Origin: Panicum virgatum
Lineage: Eukaryota; Streptophyta; Magnoliopsida; Poales; Poaceae
Direction of reading: 5' to 3'
DNA length: 64,000 nucleotides
Assembly: GCF_016808335.1 (NCBI RefSeq)
Contig: NC_053150.1
Span: forward strand, 47,920,119-47,984,118
Shown: positions 23,911 through 34,715 of the stretch, piece after piece
Position numbering within the stretch: the first letter of the stretch is position 1
Layout of the letters: each line of letters starts with the position of its first letter
The notes under the pieces: generated by a model
What the model was told of the DNA's origin: nothing
Database searches by the model: none
Seen by the model: the letters and a program-made list of their open reading frames with translations, nothing else
Program-made: the position numbers and the translations under genes

Positions 23911-25659
23911 ATGGCCCGATGGGCGGCATTGCTGCTGCTTCTGCTTGCCGCGTCGGCGGCGGGGAGGAAGGAGAAGGCCGGCGAGAAGGTGTGCGGCAAG
24001 GGGTGGGAGTGCAGCGGCAGCCGGTTCTGCTGCAACGAGACCATCAGCGACTACTTCAAGGCGTACCAGTTCGAGGAGCTCTTCGCCCACCGCAACGATG
24101 CCCAGGCCCACGCCCCCGGCTTCTGGGACTACCAGGCCTTCATCACCGCCGCCGCCCTCTTCGAGCCTAGCGGGTTCGGCACCACCGGAGGCAAGCAGAT
24201 GGGGATGAAGGAGGTCGCCGCTTTCCTCGGCCATGTCGGCGCCAAGACGTCATGTAAGCTTCGCTCCTCCTCTCCACTCCTTACCCCGATCGAGCAATCC
24301 GATGCGCCGGGATCGAGTGCCAGACTAGTTCTGATTTTGCATTTCACCTGAATACCTGATACTTACACTTAGTGCAGGCGCCCTCACTAGTCGAATCCAC
24401 GCTCTACATGTTCAACTATGTCTTGTAGGCTTAGATCTGCATCTAGATTATATTGCAGGATTGTCGGACTAGGAGAGGTGATGTTGAATTGAGGATCAGA
24501 ATGTATTTGGGATTTGGCCAGTGAATTTCAGAGAATATTGGTAGCAATAGGCTCCATGAAGACAGCCTGTTTTGCAATTTAATATGCATTGTTATCTATT
24601 TTTCAAATAAAATAGTTAAAAACGTATCCGCGTATTGGGTTGTTTGAGAAATTGTCGTATCCGCGTATCCGTATCCTTCCGATACTGATACGCGTATCCG
24701 TATCCGTGCTGCATAGAACACAGGAAATGGGAACACAATGGGGTTTTTATTTTCAGTTTACTAATTGTCGAATGCAGTGAGATGTGGATCAAAAACAGTA
24801 TGGTTCACCCAAAATTCCGAATAATTTGGTATCTATGTTAATCTGGAAATAACAACACTACAATAGACTTTGTAGAAGCAAATTAGCTAAAGTTAAGTTA
24901 TATATTGTAGTTCTATTTTGCTGATTTGAAATATTCTGCACATTAATCTGAATTTTTGCCAAGTAGCTTCTGATAAGTACTGTAACTGTGTGTTCTATCA
25001 GGTGGATACGGTGAAGCACCTGGTGGTGAAACGGCTTGGGGGCTTTGCTATAACCATGAATTGAGCCCCAGTCAGAGCTACTGTGATGATAGCAATGAAT
25101 TGTACCCTTGTGTTGAAGGAGTTGAGTACTATGGCAGAGGCGCTATTCCTGTTTACTGGTCAGGCTGATATGTCACTTCTTTATTGATGATTATTAGGAG
25201 CTGAGTAGGCTATGTTATTGATGATTTTGGATCTGCTTGTTGATGTTCACCAGGAACCACAACTATGGTATCATTGGCAATGGTATCAAGCAGGATCTGT
25301 TGAATCACCCAGAGCTATTGGAACAGAATGCCACCCTAGCATTTGAAGCAGCTGTCTGGAGGTGGATGACTCCAATGAAGCGGAAGCAGCCATCTGCCCA
25401 TGATGTGTTTGTTGGTAACTGGAAACCCACCAAGAACGACACATTGTCCAAGAGGTATCCTGGCTTTGGTGCTACCATGAACATCCTGTATGGTGATGAT
25501 ATCTGTGGTCAAGGGTCCACTGATAAGATGAACACCATTATATCTCATTACCAACATTATCTCGACTTGATGGGAGTTGGCCGTCAGCACTCTGGAGATA
25601 ACTTGGATTGTGGTGACCAGGTGGCTTTCAATCCATCATCAGAGAGTTCCGACTTCTAA
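23911..25659 (+). CDS. chitinase-like protein (GH19 family, CTL1/POM1 type)
   Basis: Three exons are supported by GT-AG junctions and conserved protein sequence: 23911-24253, 25002-25158 and 25254-25659, giving 301 aa. Residues 1-18 form a Leu/Ala-rich signal peptide, so the product is probably secreted or apoplastic. The mature part is a GH19 catalytic-like domain without a hevein (chitin-binding) domain. In true GH19 chitinases the catalytic Glu sits in an HETTGG-like motif; here the equivalent reads GHVGAKTSCGYG, so that Glu is missing, while a Glu in CYNHELSP remains. This matches the CTL1/POM1 group, known to act in cellulose assembly and cell-wall integrity (rice brittle-culm BC15 is a chitinase-like protein) instead of chitin hydrolysis. 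The tail is Ser-rich (SSESSDF). The large first intron is 748 bp. Apparently intact. Confidence 0.93.
24615..24715. repeat. degenerate CGTATCC repeat in the first intron of the chitinase-like gene
   Basis: GTATCCG/CGTATCC units occur several times in both orientations, including GATACGCGTATCCGTATC. They can fold back on themselves. This is simple-sequence type with no function apparent. Confidence 0.55.
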
Positions 25660-26390
25660 GAAACTGTTTTAAAAATCTGTGTGACTGGGCCGCGGGCCCA
25701 CTAACTGGGTTCCCCAAGCTATAGTGATCATGTCTGTGAAACAACAGTTGTTTGCCCTACGGCATATGTACTTGACGATAATTAAAATCCAGTCATGATT
25801 TACCTGTACTGTAAATTAAGTTGTGTCTGTCACTGAATCTGCTTTCCTTGATATCGTTTGAGAAAAAAAACTTTTTCTGCTACTCCCTTATATGTTGATT
25901 TGTTGTGCTCAATGGTGTAGTATATATTGCCATCACTACTAATTAATTGGGGATGTTAGGTTGCTTTATTTCGTGAATTCTATCAATTGGCAGTGTGTGT
26001 CTTGGATCATTTTGTATTTTACTATTTTGAGGCACAATTCAGGTCAGACTCCATTCTTGTTAAACTATAAACAAACAAATAAGGCAAATGTTGGTGCCGA
26101 ATGAAAGAGACATTACAGACAGTCAAATTTCACAGTGAATTTAAAGAGATTTGCAAGGGTCTTCAGTGGCATATTCCTGCAGGACTAAAAACTAATGGAT
26201 AAATATCTTTGGAACACAGCTTGTCCAAGTGATTTCGTGGGGACCAGAAGTTGGGAACCACACATGTACAGCCAGGTAGCGATAGGCTAACTAGTGGGTA
26301 GTGCCTTTTTCCTTCTTTTTTTTTTCATTTCAAGAGCTGTGGTAGGCTGGTGGGTGTTGTTCCAAACTCAGAGAAAGCAAGCAGGAAGGG
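25660..26390. other. intergenic region between chitinase-like gene and APX-R
   Basis: It contains the 3' UTR of the chitinase-like gene and the promoter/5' UTR of the peroxidase gene, both transcribed to the right. No repeat, RNA gene or strong core-promoter motif was recognised. Confidence 0.5.
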
Positions 26391-29084
26391 ATGGAGCTCA
26401 CCAACATCCCCTATCTTGCATCATCTTCCTCCTCCAGCATCTTCTACTCCAGCTACAGCCGCTGTACCTGCAGGTGATGCTAGCAACTTTGCTCATTACT
26501 TATGCAAATGATTCATTTAAATGATTCAGTTATGTGTACATGGAAGCAAATGACCTGAGAAATCATGATGTGCAGGGGCAAAAAGGCTGGGAACCTGGTG
26601 ATAACAGCTTCTGCAGCTGGTGGTAGGTGTGCTGCTGATTTGGCATGTTCACAGCTTGTTGAGCAAGAAAATAAAGACGCCCTTTCAGGTATACCACAGT
26701 TATTATGCTTTGCATTTCAGTTAGAACGGCATATATCTCCTGGTTCCAAATCATTTTCAATGAACTCAATCTGTAAGTGTCTGATTGATGTCAGTAACGT
26801 TTTTTGTTGCTTACTGCTTAGGGAGAATCCACAACACAAAATCAGTATGGTCAACTAAAATTTTCTTTGTATGGTGGCCCCAGGTCCTAGATCTTCCTGG
26901 CATTATAGAAGGAGAGAGTTTGCTTCTGCCATTTTGCTCCCTTTTCTGCTTCCTCATGTTGATGTCTCAAGCGCGTAAGTGCATTATATAACTACCTTGC
27001 TATTTGTATTTTATCACTGAGTTTCCATAGCTATTCAGTTCATAAAGTTATTATCAGAAATTCATAAGAGCACGTTATTGATGTTTCAAATGGTAAACAC
27101 TGTGCAAACATGAATTTAGAAAAAAATTTATGTAATGAATAGCATACAGTGATCCGTAAAAAGAAAACATCCTCAAAGCTGTTTCTTGCTCCTAAAATGG
27201 CAGTGTGATATCTGTAAGAGAAGTTGATCATTGTTGATTTCACAGGGCTGAGACATACAATGAATCAATCATTCGAAGTGGCGTGAGGACTGTCTTAACC
27301 AAGGCCAAGGCTGCTGGCGTGCTTCGTTTGGTTTTCCATGATGCAGGGACTTTTGATGTTAGTGACAAATCAGGTTAGCTTTCTTGATATTTTCACTGAT
27401 CTACGGCTGACATAGTGCACTATCAAATTCTTTTTGGATTAAAATATAGATAAAATTGTTGAGATTAAAATATTAGGTTCTGAGCAAGGCTATAATATAT
27501 GTAAAAGGAAATGTTAGAAAATGTACATGGAATATGATGTGTTTATTAATAAAGTAAAGAAAAACTACACATTAACATCTGTCAAACTATTAATATCAGT
27601 ATCTTTCAGGTGGCATGAATGGCTCTATAATATATGAAGTTGACAGGCCTGAAAATACTGGGCTAAATAGATCCATAAAGGTTTACCCCCTTGAGAGTGT
27701 TTTTCAGACAAGCATCATCTTTTTTGTGTGTTTAATGTCTTAAATACTGTTATATTTATTGAGGAATACTATGTTGTCATCTTATGGTTGTTTAATTGCT
27801 TCATAACCGAACAGATATTAGGAAAAGCAAAAGCAGGAATCGATGATATTCAGAAAGGTATTTAAATTCACATCATTTGCAGTTTTGTACTTCCTTTATG
27901 GAACTTCAGTTTTCACTTTGAGTAAAATTTACTGATGCACTTGTCGATAGTGTCATGGGCGGACTTGATTGCTGTGGCTGGTGCTGAGGCAGTTGCGCTC
28001 TGTGGTGGGCCTGAAATTCCAGTAAGGCTAGGACGATTAGATTCCAGGTGCAACATCACAAAGATTTTGATTATACAATTCTTTGCAACTCGCAATGTTA
28101 AGAAAGCTTTTTAAGTCATTCCAGATTGTGTTTCTTTATCCTTATTTTTCTGAAAGAGCGTATTTCTCTATGAAGTACTGCTGATCCAGCTGGTAAGCTC
28201 CCTGAAGAGACATTGGATGCAGCTGCTCTAAAAACATTATTCAGCACAAAGGGTTTTTCGTGAGTTCTCGCTTTCTTATATTGTGCCTACTTCATGGGTT
28301 TCAGTTCTTCATTTGGAATCAAATCAGTATACATCATCACCTCACACTTGGTGATATTTCGGCAGATTTTTTATTTATTCTTGTTTCACGAAGTAAGCTA
28401 GTGTTAGATCCATGCCTGAAGTTATATTTGACATTTAACAGACCGCAGGAGATGGTTGTTTTATCTGGTGCACACACAATTGGAGGCAAAGGATTCGGGA
28501 GTCCAATCGTTTTTGACAACACCTACTTCAAAGTGCTCCTTGAGAAGAAGCCTCAAACATCTTCATGTAAGTGCATGTGCTTATCCTCATGCCTTTGTCA
28601 CATAATTTTTTTCCCTTCTTCCTTGGAATCTGGAGAGACGACTTATCCACTGAAACTCATCTGAAGTTTGAGTTTTTCAAAACTTACTGTGTTGATTATT
28701 TTGCTCCTTTGTGAAGCTGGCATGGAAGCAATGGTGGGGCTGCGCACGGATTGGGCACTCACTGAAGATGACGAGTGCTTAAGGTTGGCTCTGAACTAGA
28801 TCTGCGCTCATTGACATTGCATCTCTTTTTCATGGCAAAGTTCGCTTATCTTCGTTATCTTGTACGTTGTGAGCTAATATATCTAGCTTAAATAAACCAA
28901 ATAAGATGGCTTAAGCGATAATGCTTGGGAAATGTTAAATGCTCTATCAGCTTATTAATATTGCACATTTTACATCTGCAGATGGATTAGGATATATGCA
29001 GAGGACCAAGCTAGATTTTTCGACGACTTCAGGGATACATACATCAAGCTGGTAGATAGTGGAGCCACGTGGAGAACAGCTTAA
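26391..29084 (+). CDS. ascorbate peroxidase-related protein (APX-R, class I heme peroxidase)
   Basis: Eleven exons join in frame with GT-AG junctions: 26391-26473, 26576-26688, 26884-26974, 27246-27373, 27610-27680, 27815-27857, 27951-28047, 28176-28259, 28442-28566, 28717-28783 and 28982-29084 (334 aa). The N-terminal 95 residues are Ser/Arg-rich and look like an organelle transit peptide, with a hydrophobic FASAILLPFLLP stretch. The peroxidase domain has the distal site LRLVFHDAG (Arg123, Phe126, His127) and proximal heme ligand His248 in VLSGAHTIG. Ordinary APX has Trp at the Phe126 position, and the ascorbate-binding Cys32 and Arg172 equivalents appear absent. These are the known hallmarks of APX-R (Arabidopsis At4g32320, rice Os08g0522400 from memory). 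It is expected to act on H2O2 in plastids or mitochondria with a donor other than ascorbate. Confidence 0.93.
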
Positions 29085-29652
29085 TTAGAATTTTCCATGG
29101 CTGTAAAATGCAATGAATTTTTCCTATATAGGCAGAGGCTCGTTCGAAACATACGAGTTTCATAGAATTTTTTTTACCAAAAACAGAGCAGTTTTTTCCA
29201 GGCAAAATGCCAATTGAACACAAAAGACGCAGTCTCTTGTAAACTAACTAGCATTTTGGAACACCAATGAGTTGCAATTCTCAAACCAGATAGATGATCT
29301 ACTGATCTACAAGTTTACAACGAAAAACAAGGTTGCCAGCGAATTGTTATATACAGTATACAAAAATTAGTTCAGTCTGTTCGGACTCTTCAGAGACATG
29401 CACCTGCACGAGCCGTATGAGAAGACAGAAGCGAGTCAGGCCTCGACAGCAAGGCGTGCCAGGCCCGGCAACCACACATGATCTGTGTCGATGTGTAGAG
29501 CTGAGCGGCCTGGACAACGCGAGCAAACAGCACGAACACGATAAGCCCCGGCCAGTGGTTGGCTCGCTCCTCTCTGCTCCTCGCCTCAGCTCCGATCATC
29601 AGTTGCCCGGTGTTCCAATCCATGCGCAGCTGAAGCTGTAGCAGGCGATGGA
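29085..29652. other. intergenic region between APX-R and DUF1997 gene
   Basis: 3' flank of APX-R (AT-rich to about 29400), then a GC-richer presumed promoter of the DUF1997 gene. No TATA box clear enough to call and no repeat was recognised. Confidence 0.5.
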
Positions 29653-30490
29653 ATGAGGCTCGCCGCCACCAAGCCTGCGGCCATCTTCATCACCAAACGG
29701 CGGCCGGTCCCCGCACCACGGGCAAGAGTAGCGGCGGCGGCAGCTGCTGGTCCGTGCAGCGAGGCAGCCAAGAAGAGCCGCAGCGACGGGGCATCATGGA
29801 GGATCGCGGTGGCAAGCAGCGACGCCGAGGCTGACGGCGGCGGCAGCGAGGGCGATGCCGAGGCGGGCCAGGTCGCGCCGCGAGGACGGCGGGCGCGGCT
29901 GTCGGCGAGGCGGCGGGAGAGCGTCCGGCTCCCGGACGGCGTCTCCGGCGGCGACGTAGGCGAGTTCCTGCGGCACCCCGACGGCGTGGAGTCCCTCCTC
30001 GACACCGGCGCGCTCCTGAGCTTCGCGCCGGCGGGGGCCGGGCCCGGCACGTTCACGTGCAGGCTTCGCCGCATCGGGTTCCTGGGCTTCGAGGTCGCGC
30101 CGGTGCTCGAGCTCCGGGTCACCCCGACGAGCACCGACTGCACCGTCGAGATGCTGTCGTGCAGGGTACGCGCGTGCGATCTCGCCTGGTCCATCGATAG
30201 GTCTTGCCATGCGACACTTCTCTGATTCCAGCTCTTCCTTTCCTCCTGTGTTTGCAGTTTGCGGGTTCAGAATCAATTGAGCAGCAGAACGAACTCTTTT
30301 CAGGTATGTTCAGACCTGTTTTGTTCAACGTTTCTTCGTAGGTTCCTTGTCTGTAATGTTCTTTGTTGTTCTACCATGGTTCGAATTTCTAAATCTACTG
30401 AATTCTGGCAGCATTTATGAGTAGCCGTATAACGTGGAGCAACGATGGCGAGGAGCCCTGCTTGGACATCGATGTCACTTTGGAGGTCAC
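29653..30490 (+). pseudogene. DUF1997 family gene, 5' part (exons 1, 2 and most of 3), split by insertion
   Basis: Exons 29653-30165, 30258-30303 and 30412-30490 encode the first 212 residues plus two bases of codon 213. Residues 1-50 resemble a plastid transit peptide (Ala/Arg-rich, Ser). The DUF1997 domain begins around residue 90, with RRIGFLGFEV and FMSSRITWSN as recognisable pieces. The function of DUF1997 proteins is not established; plant members are generally predicted to be chloroplast-located. At 30490 the exon runs into the LTR of a 26.9-kb insertion; reading on gives 16 more codons (LTR-derived after the first few bases) and a TAA. The rest of the gene resumes at 57408. The coding sequence on both sides is otherwise free of stops and frameshifts and keeps its splice sites, so the break is recent, or another allele is intact. 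Confidence 0.9.
30486..30490. other. target-site duplication GTCAC, left copy
   Basis: GTCAC precedes the TGTTTGGGG terminus of the LARD-like element and recurs at 57403-57407 directly after its CATCAAACA terminus. A 5-bp duplication is the usual signature of LTR-element integration and proves that one insertion event separates 30490 from 57408. Confidence 0.95.
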
Positions 30491-31379
30491 TGTTTGGGGA
30501 GAAAAATACCCAAGGGGGTTTCCTCTACATGCGGGGTAAAATAAATTGCGGGCGTGCCAGTGTATATAGAAAATACACAATAAACAAAGATACGGGAACA
30601 CAAGCTTTATTCGTATTTTATAAAATACAAATACAGATTCCCGTGTACAAGTGTGCGCTCCATAGCCTGCCATTGGGCAGATCTGACTTGGGCGACAGTG
30701 GTCTTCTGGCTCCCGGGGCCTCGAAAAGCTCCCGGTTAATTACCTCCGCAAGACTAGCTTGCCGGAGTACCTCCGATTAAGCTGCCGTGGTCGTCGTCTT
30801 CGGTCTTCGCTTCACATTCTCCATACATGATGATGGTTGTGGTGTAGATGTGGGCGTCGGCGTCATCCATGGCCTCGTCGGTGTCCATGAGCCGGTGTAG
30901 CGCAGCTGGAGCATCAATAGCACCCGCCCGTGTCGTTCGGTCTCGTCGGTCTCGAACGGTGGAGTAGTCATAGTAGTCGCAGATAACCGATGCGTGGAGA
31001 AGACTTGAAGCTGGACCGAGTCGATGTCGTGGCGGCTTGGTCGTCGAGACGTGCGGCCTCTGAGTAGCTTGATGGAGTGATGGCAAAGCATCTACACATG
31101 GATGTAGCTTGCTCTGTGGCGCACGTACAGGTGCATGCGGTAGCTTATTAGCTTCTCGTACATCCATGTGCACTTATTAGCTTCTCGTACATGTGCACTT
31201 GTGAGTGCGACAACGTGTACAGGATCTTGCATGCGAGCGAACGTATAGGCGCCGAGGTGCAGATCCATCCGGCTGCTCCATACGGTTTCTTGGGTCATCG
31301 GCGTGATGGCGTCCTGCGGCGGCTCTTCATCACGGCGTCGCTTCTCATCCTGGCATCTTTGCGGCGACGGCGTCATCGG

Positions 31380-31690
31380 GTCAATGCCGGCTTGAACGGG
31401 CGGCGTCAGTCATGCCGCCGGCCTCAACGTCTTCATGGCGGCATAGTGGTCGGGTCGATGCCGGGCTTGAACATGAAGCGCCAGTCGTGCCGCCGTCGCA
31501 CATCGGTGTCTTCGTGGTGGCGTAGTCGTCGGTCGATGCCGGGCTTGAACATGAAGCGCCGGTCGTGCCGCCGTCGCGCCTCAGCGTCCCCACAATGGCG
31601 CAGTTGTCGTCAGTCGATGCCAGGCTTGAAGGTGAAGTGCCAGCCTCGCCATGCCGCGCCTCGGCGTCCTCACAGCAACCCCGTCATCGT
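31380..31690. repeat. about 80-bp tandem repeats in the LARD 3' LTR (first block)
   Basis: Around four diverged units carry TCGATGCCGGGCTTGAAC and AAGCGCCAGTCGTGCCGCC. The same block is at 54950-55260 in the other LTR. Confidence 0.7.
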
Positions 31691-31918
31691 CATCATTGGC
31701 CGCTCGTAGAAGGCCATGTTGGTGTTGTCGTTCTGTGGCTCCTCGTGGGCGAGGATAACATCTGCTTCAGCGCCGCGCAACATTCCGACCGCCGCTCTTC
31801 CAACCCGGCTCCGTGAGCGGACATCCAGCTATCCATGCCTGCAGCCAGATGGACGTGAGGATGATGGGCACGAGGGGTGTTGTCGCTCCACTGGCGGCCG
31901 AGCCGAGATGTAGTCGAT

Positions 31919-32122
31919 GACGAGGGGTGCCGCTGCTCTGCCGGCGGCCGAGCCGAGGTGGTCGTCAACGCTGAGGGCAGTCGCTGGTCTACCGGCGGCC
32001 GAGCCGAGATGGTCGTCGACAACGAGGGGTGCCGCCGCTCTGCTGGCGGCCGAGCCGAGGTGGTCGTCAACGCTGAGGGGTGCCGCTGCTCTGCCGGAGG
32101 CCGAGACGAGGTGGGGTCGTCG
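31919..32122. repeat. 51-bp tandem repeats, four units, in the LARD 3' LTR
   Basis: Units begin GAGGGGTGCCGCTGCTCTGC and contain GGCGGCCGAGCCGAG. The other LTR (about 55490-55645) has three. 51 bp is a multiple of three, so ORFs across it are preserved by chance on several frames. Confidence 0.75.
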
Positions 32123-32716
32123 ACGATGCATGGCGGAGAGTTGGACGATGTCGATGAAACGTCATGGCCGCATATCGTGGGCGAAGTGGAGGATCCGTGG
32201 AGGCAAGACATCAACACACATATGCAATTTGCTTCTCTGGTGGGCACACCTACGTGCATGCTCCTGTACATGAATGCTCTTATGCGTATGTCTCTGCCGT
32301 CGGTGTGTTGGTCTGCCGTCGGTGTGTTGGCATCTTGCGACAGCCCTTCGTCATGGAGTCGTCGCAGTCTGGTCCCGGCATCTTTGCGACAGTCGGCACA
32401 GCGGCAGTGTCATCGTCCTCGTTGACGCCGGCTGCTTGACGTGCAGCGCCGGCCTCATCACGTCGTGCCTCAATGTCGTCGTCGGTGCGGCGCCGGACTT
32501 CAGTAGCTTCGCGGCGCCGACGTCGTCGGCGACTCTGTAGTCGGACCTCGACGCGCAGCGTGGGTCTTGCCGCCGGCTGCCTCAGTGTCTTCGTGGCGCC
32601 GTCGTCGTCGGCTAGCAGCCGGGCTAGATGGTGCGGCGGGGTGTCGTCGCGGCGCCGTCGTCGTTGTCGGCCGGCAGCCAGGCTCGATGGTGCGGCGGGG
32701 TGTCGTTGTAGCCGAT

Positions 32717-34401
32717 TGTAAGGATCGATGGACCAAGAGGGGGGTGAATTGGGCATTTTTCAATTTCTAAAACAAAGTAAAGCAACCTTAACCTATGCAA
32801 TGCTAGTAGGGCACCAATTCACCAACCGGATAACTAAGCTACCTACACAAGCTAAGAGAGATAAAACAAAGTAAAGTCTAGCAAGGTAGAGCTAAGTTAT
32901 GATCTCTAAGTCAAGCACATGAGTAAATTGCATGAAAGAAAATGCTTGAATAAAGAGAGTGAACAAGAGACGACCGGATTTTTTTCCGTGGTATCGATGT
33001 GTTGGCACACACCCCTAATCCACGTTGTGACACTCACAAAGAGTATTGTCACCTCCCAAGTCACCGAGACGAGGGCGCTCACTAAGAGTCTCCGTTCGCC
33101 ATCCCGGCGTGGTGGAGATCAAGCCACGTACAATCTTCTTCTCCGGGCTCCCACAATCCTTGGCAAGCTCCGCGAGAAACACCTCAATCACCGAGATCGC
33201 CTAGGTGATGCCAATCACCAAGAGTAACAAGCTAAGGCCTTCACTTGAGCAAGAACCGATCACCAAGAACGGATGCACACAAGCTTCTCTCTACTCAAGT
33301 CCTTAATCTTGCTTCTTGATTGATTGAATGCACAAGTATGTGAATGATGAAGCTCAAGGTGGCTCTTGACTATAGTATGAGTGTATGGATGTTGCCTGGT
33401 GTCAAGAGTGGGCGAAATGACCCATTGGAGGGGTATATATAGGCAGCTCACACAAATAGAGCCGTTGGAGAAAAGCTGCCAGAAAACTGCGTAGTGCCGG
33501 TTAATCCGACGTCCCTCAAACAGTCATCGTCGGTTTAACCGGTGGATGTAAACTGCCTCTTCTGAAAACTAGCCGTTACAACTTGGGCAGATTAACCGAC
33601 GTATCATCGGTTTAACCGGTGAGTGTAGTTGTCCACTGATCAACTGAAAAACCAAGTCTCTGGACAACTGCACCGACGTTAACTCAAACCTATCGTCGGT
33701 TTAACCGGTGAGGACAACTTTTGAATTCCTCTGAAAAAACCATCTCATTGGTCAATTGCACCGACGTCTTGATTTAAACAGCGTCGGTTTAACCGGTGTA
33801 TAGAACTTGAAATACCCTAGAAAAACCAACTCTGGACTAATGCACCGACGTTAATTTCAAACACGTCGGTTTAACCGGTGTATTGAATTTGTCCAGACTC
33901 TGCTGACTTCGTTTAACCGACGTATAAAAAATTGAGAGCGTCGGTTAAACCGGTGTATAGACTTTTTCTGATTTTGTCTTTTCTGATTTGAGTCTTGAAT
34001 GAAATCCAAATATTCTTGAGATATAGTTTGAGAACCACTTATTTGAACTTCTAGAAACCTGAGTGACCATAGTGTGCATCCATTTTCAAATGACCATGTC
34101 CATGCTCAAGTTACTTAGCCTTATCCCCTCTTAATAGTGCGATCACTATAAAACTATAAAACCTATACTAACCTAAGTGTCCTTCTCAACCTTGTGACAC
34201 TTAGGACTAGAAAGATCCTTAGCCTTGACATATAATTGAATTGAATACCGAGATCGCCTTTTTGAATAATGAAATTTAGGGGCCTCTTTTGACATATGAC
34301 CAAATGAGCGATAATGATCTATTAAGCTGCACAAACTCATTAGTCACAATAATGGTTGTCATTAATCACCGAAACATACCTTGAGGGCCTAGATGCTTAC
34401 A
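32717..34401 (-). repeat. 3' LTR of the copia element (1685 bp)
   Basis: It starts TGTAAGGATC and ends GATGCTTACA. It contains a TATATATA box (33433-33441, minus strand) and the motif array at 33496-33955 described for the other LTR. Confidence 0.95.
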
Positions 34402-34416
34402 ATCTCCCCCTTTTTG
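34402..34416 (-). other. polypurine tract of the copia element
   Basis: The minus strand reads AAAAAGGGGGAGAT directly before the TGTAAGC start of the 3' LTR, the classic form for SIRE/Maximus elements. The stretch up to 34715 is non-coding 3' sequence with no other feature seen. Confidence 0.92.
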
Positions 34417-34715
34417 GTGATTGATGACAACACAAACATAAATAACGAGAGAGCGAGAAAGATAAAACAGGATAAACACAAGCAAACTCGAAAGCAGGAC
34501 CAAAGAGCTCAACGGCTCAAACGAAATTCATAGATATGTCTCAAAGAACAGCATACTCAAGCGACAAATGTACATATCCATGAATTAACACCAAATGTGA
34601 TACAAAGAATCAAAGTACTGATAACTACGAGCTCTCTCTAGCTCTACCCTCCCCCTAACTCTGAGGCTCCCCCTACCACCTCTCCCCCTTTGGCATCAAA
34701 GCACCAAAAGGCGAG

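Larger units (their letters stand above)
30491..32716 (-). repeat. 3' LTR of LARD-like element, first part (interrupted by copia insertion)
   Basis: It matches 54061-56231 of the other LTR, with scattered substitutions and one extra 51-bp repeat unit. It ends with CCGAT (32712-32716), which is duplicated at 45711 after the copia element. The minus-strand R/U5 end contains AATAAA near 30610. Confidence 0.9.

Noticed and set aside
29390..30276. Minus-strand ORFs over the DUF1997 first exon
   Set aside because: Shadows of a GC-rich exon; the plus-strand frame joins correctly to the downstream exons.
30491..30545. Reading the DUF1997 break as an intron, with GT at 30492-30493 as splice donor
   Set aside because: GT is part of the LTR terminus TGTTTGG, which recurs at 54061. 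The 5-bp duplication and seven leftover exon bases at 57408 show that the true donor is at 57415.
31191..31709. 172-codon plus-strand Arg/Ser-rich ORF, also at 54761-55279
   Set aside because: It lies in LTR minisatellites, antisense to the LTR transcript, and is repeated only because the LTR is. No domain.
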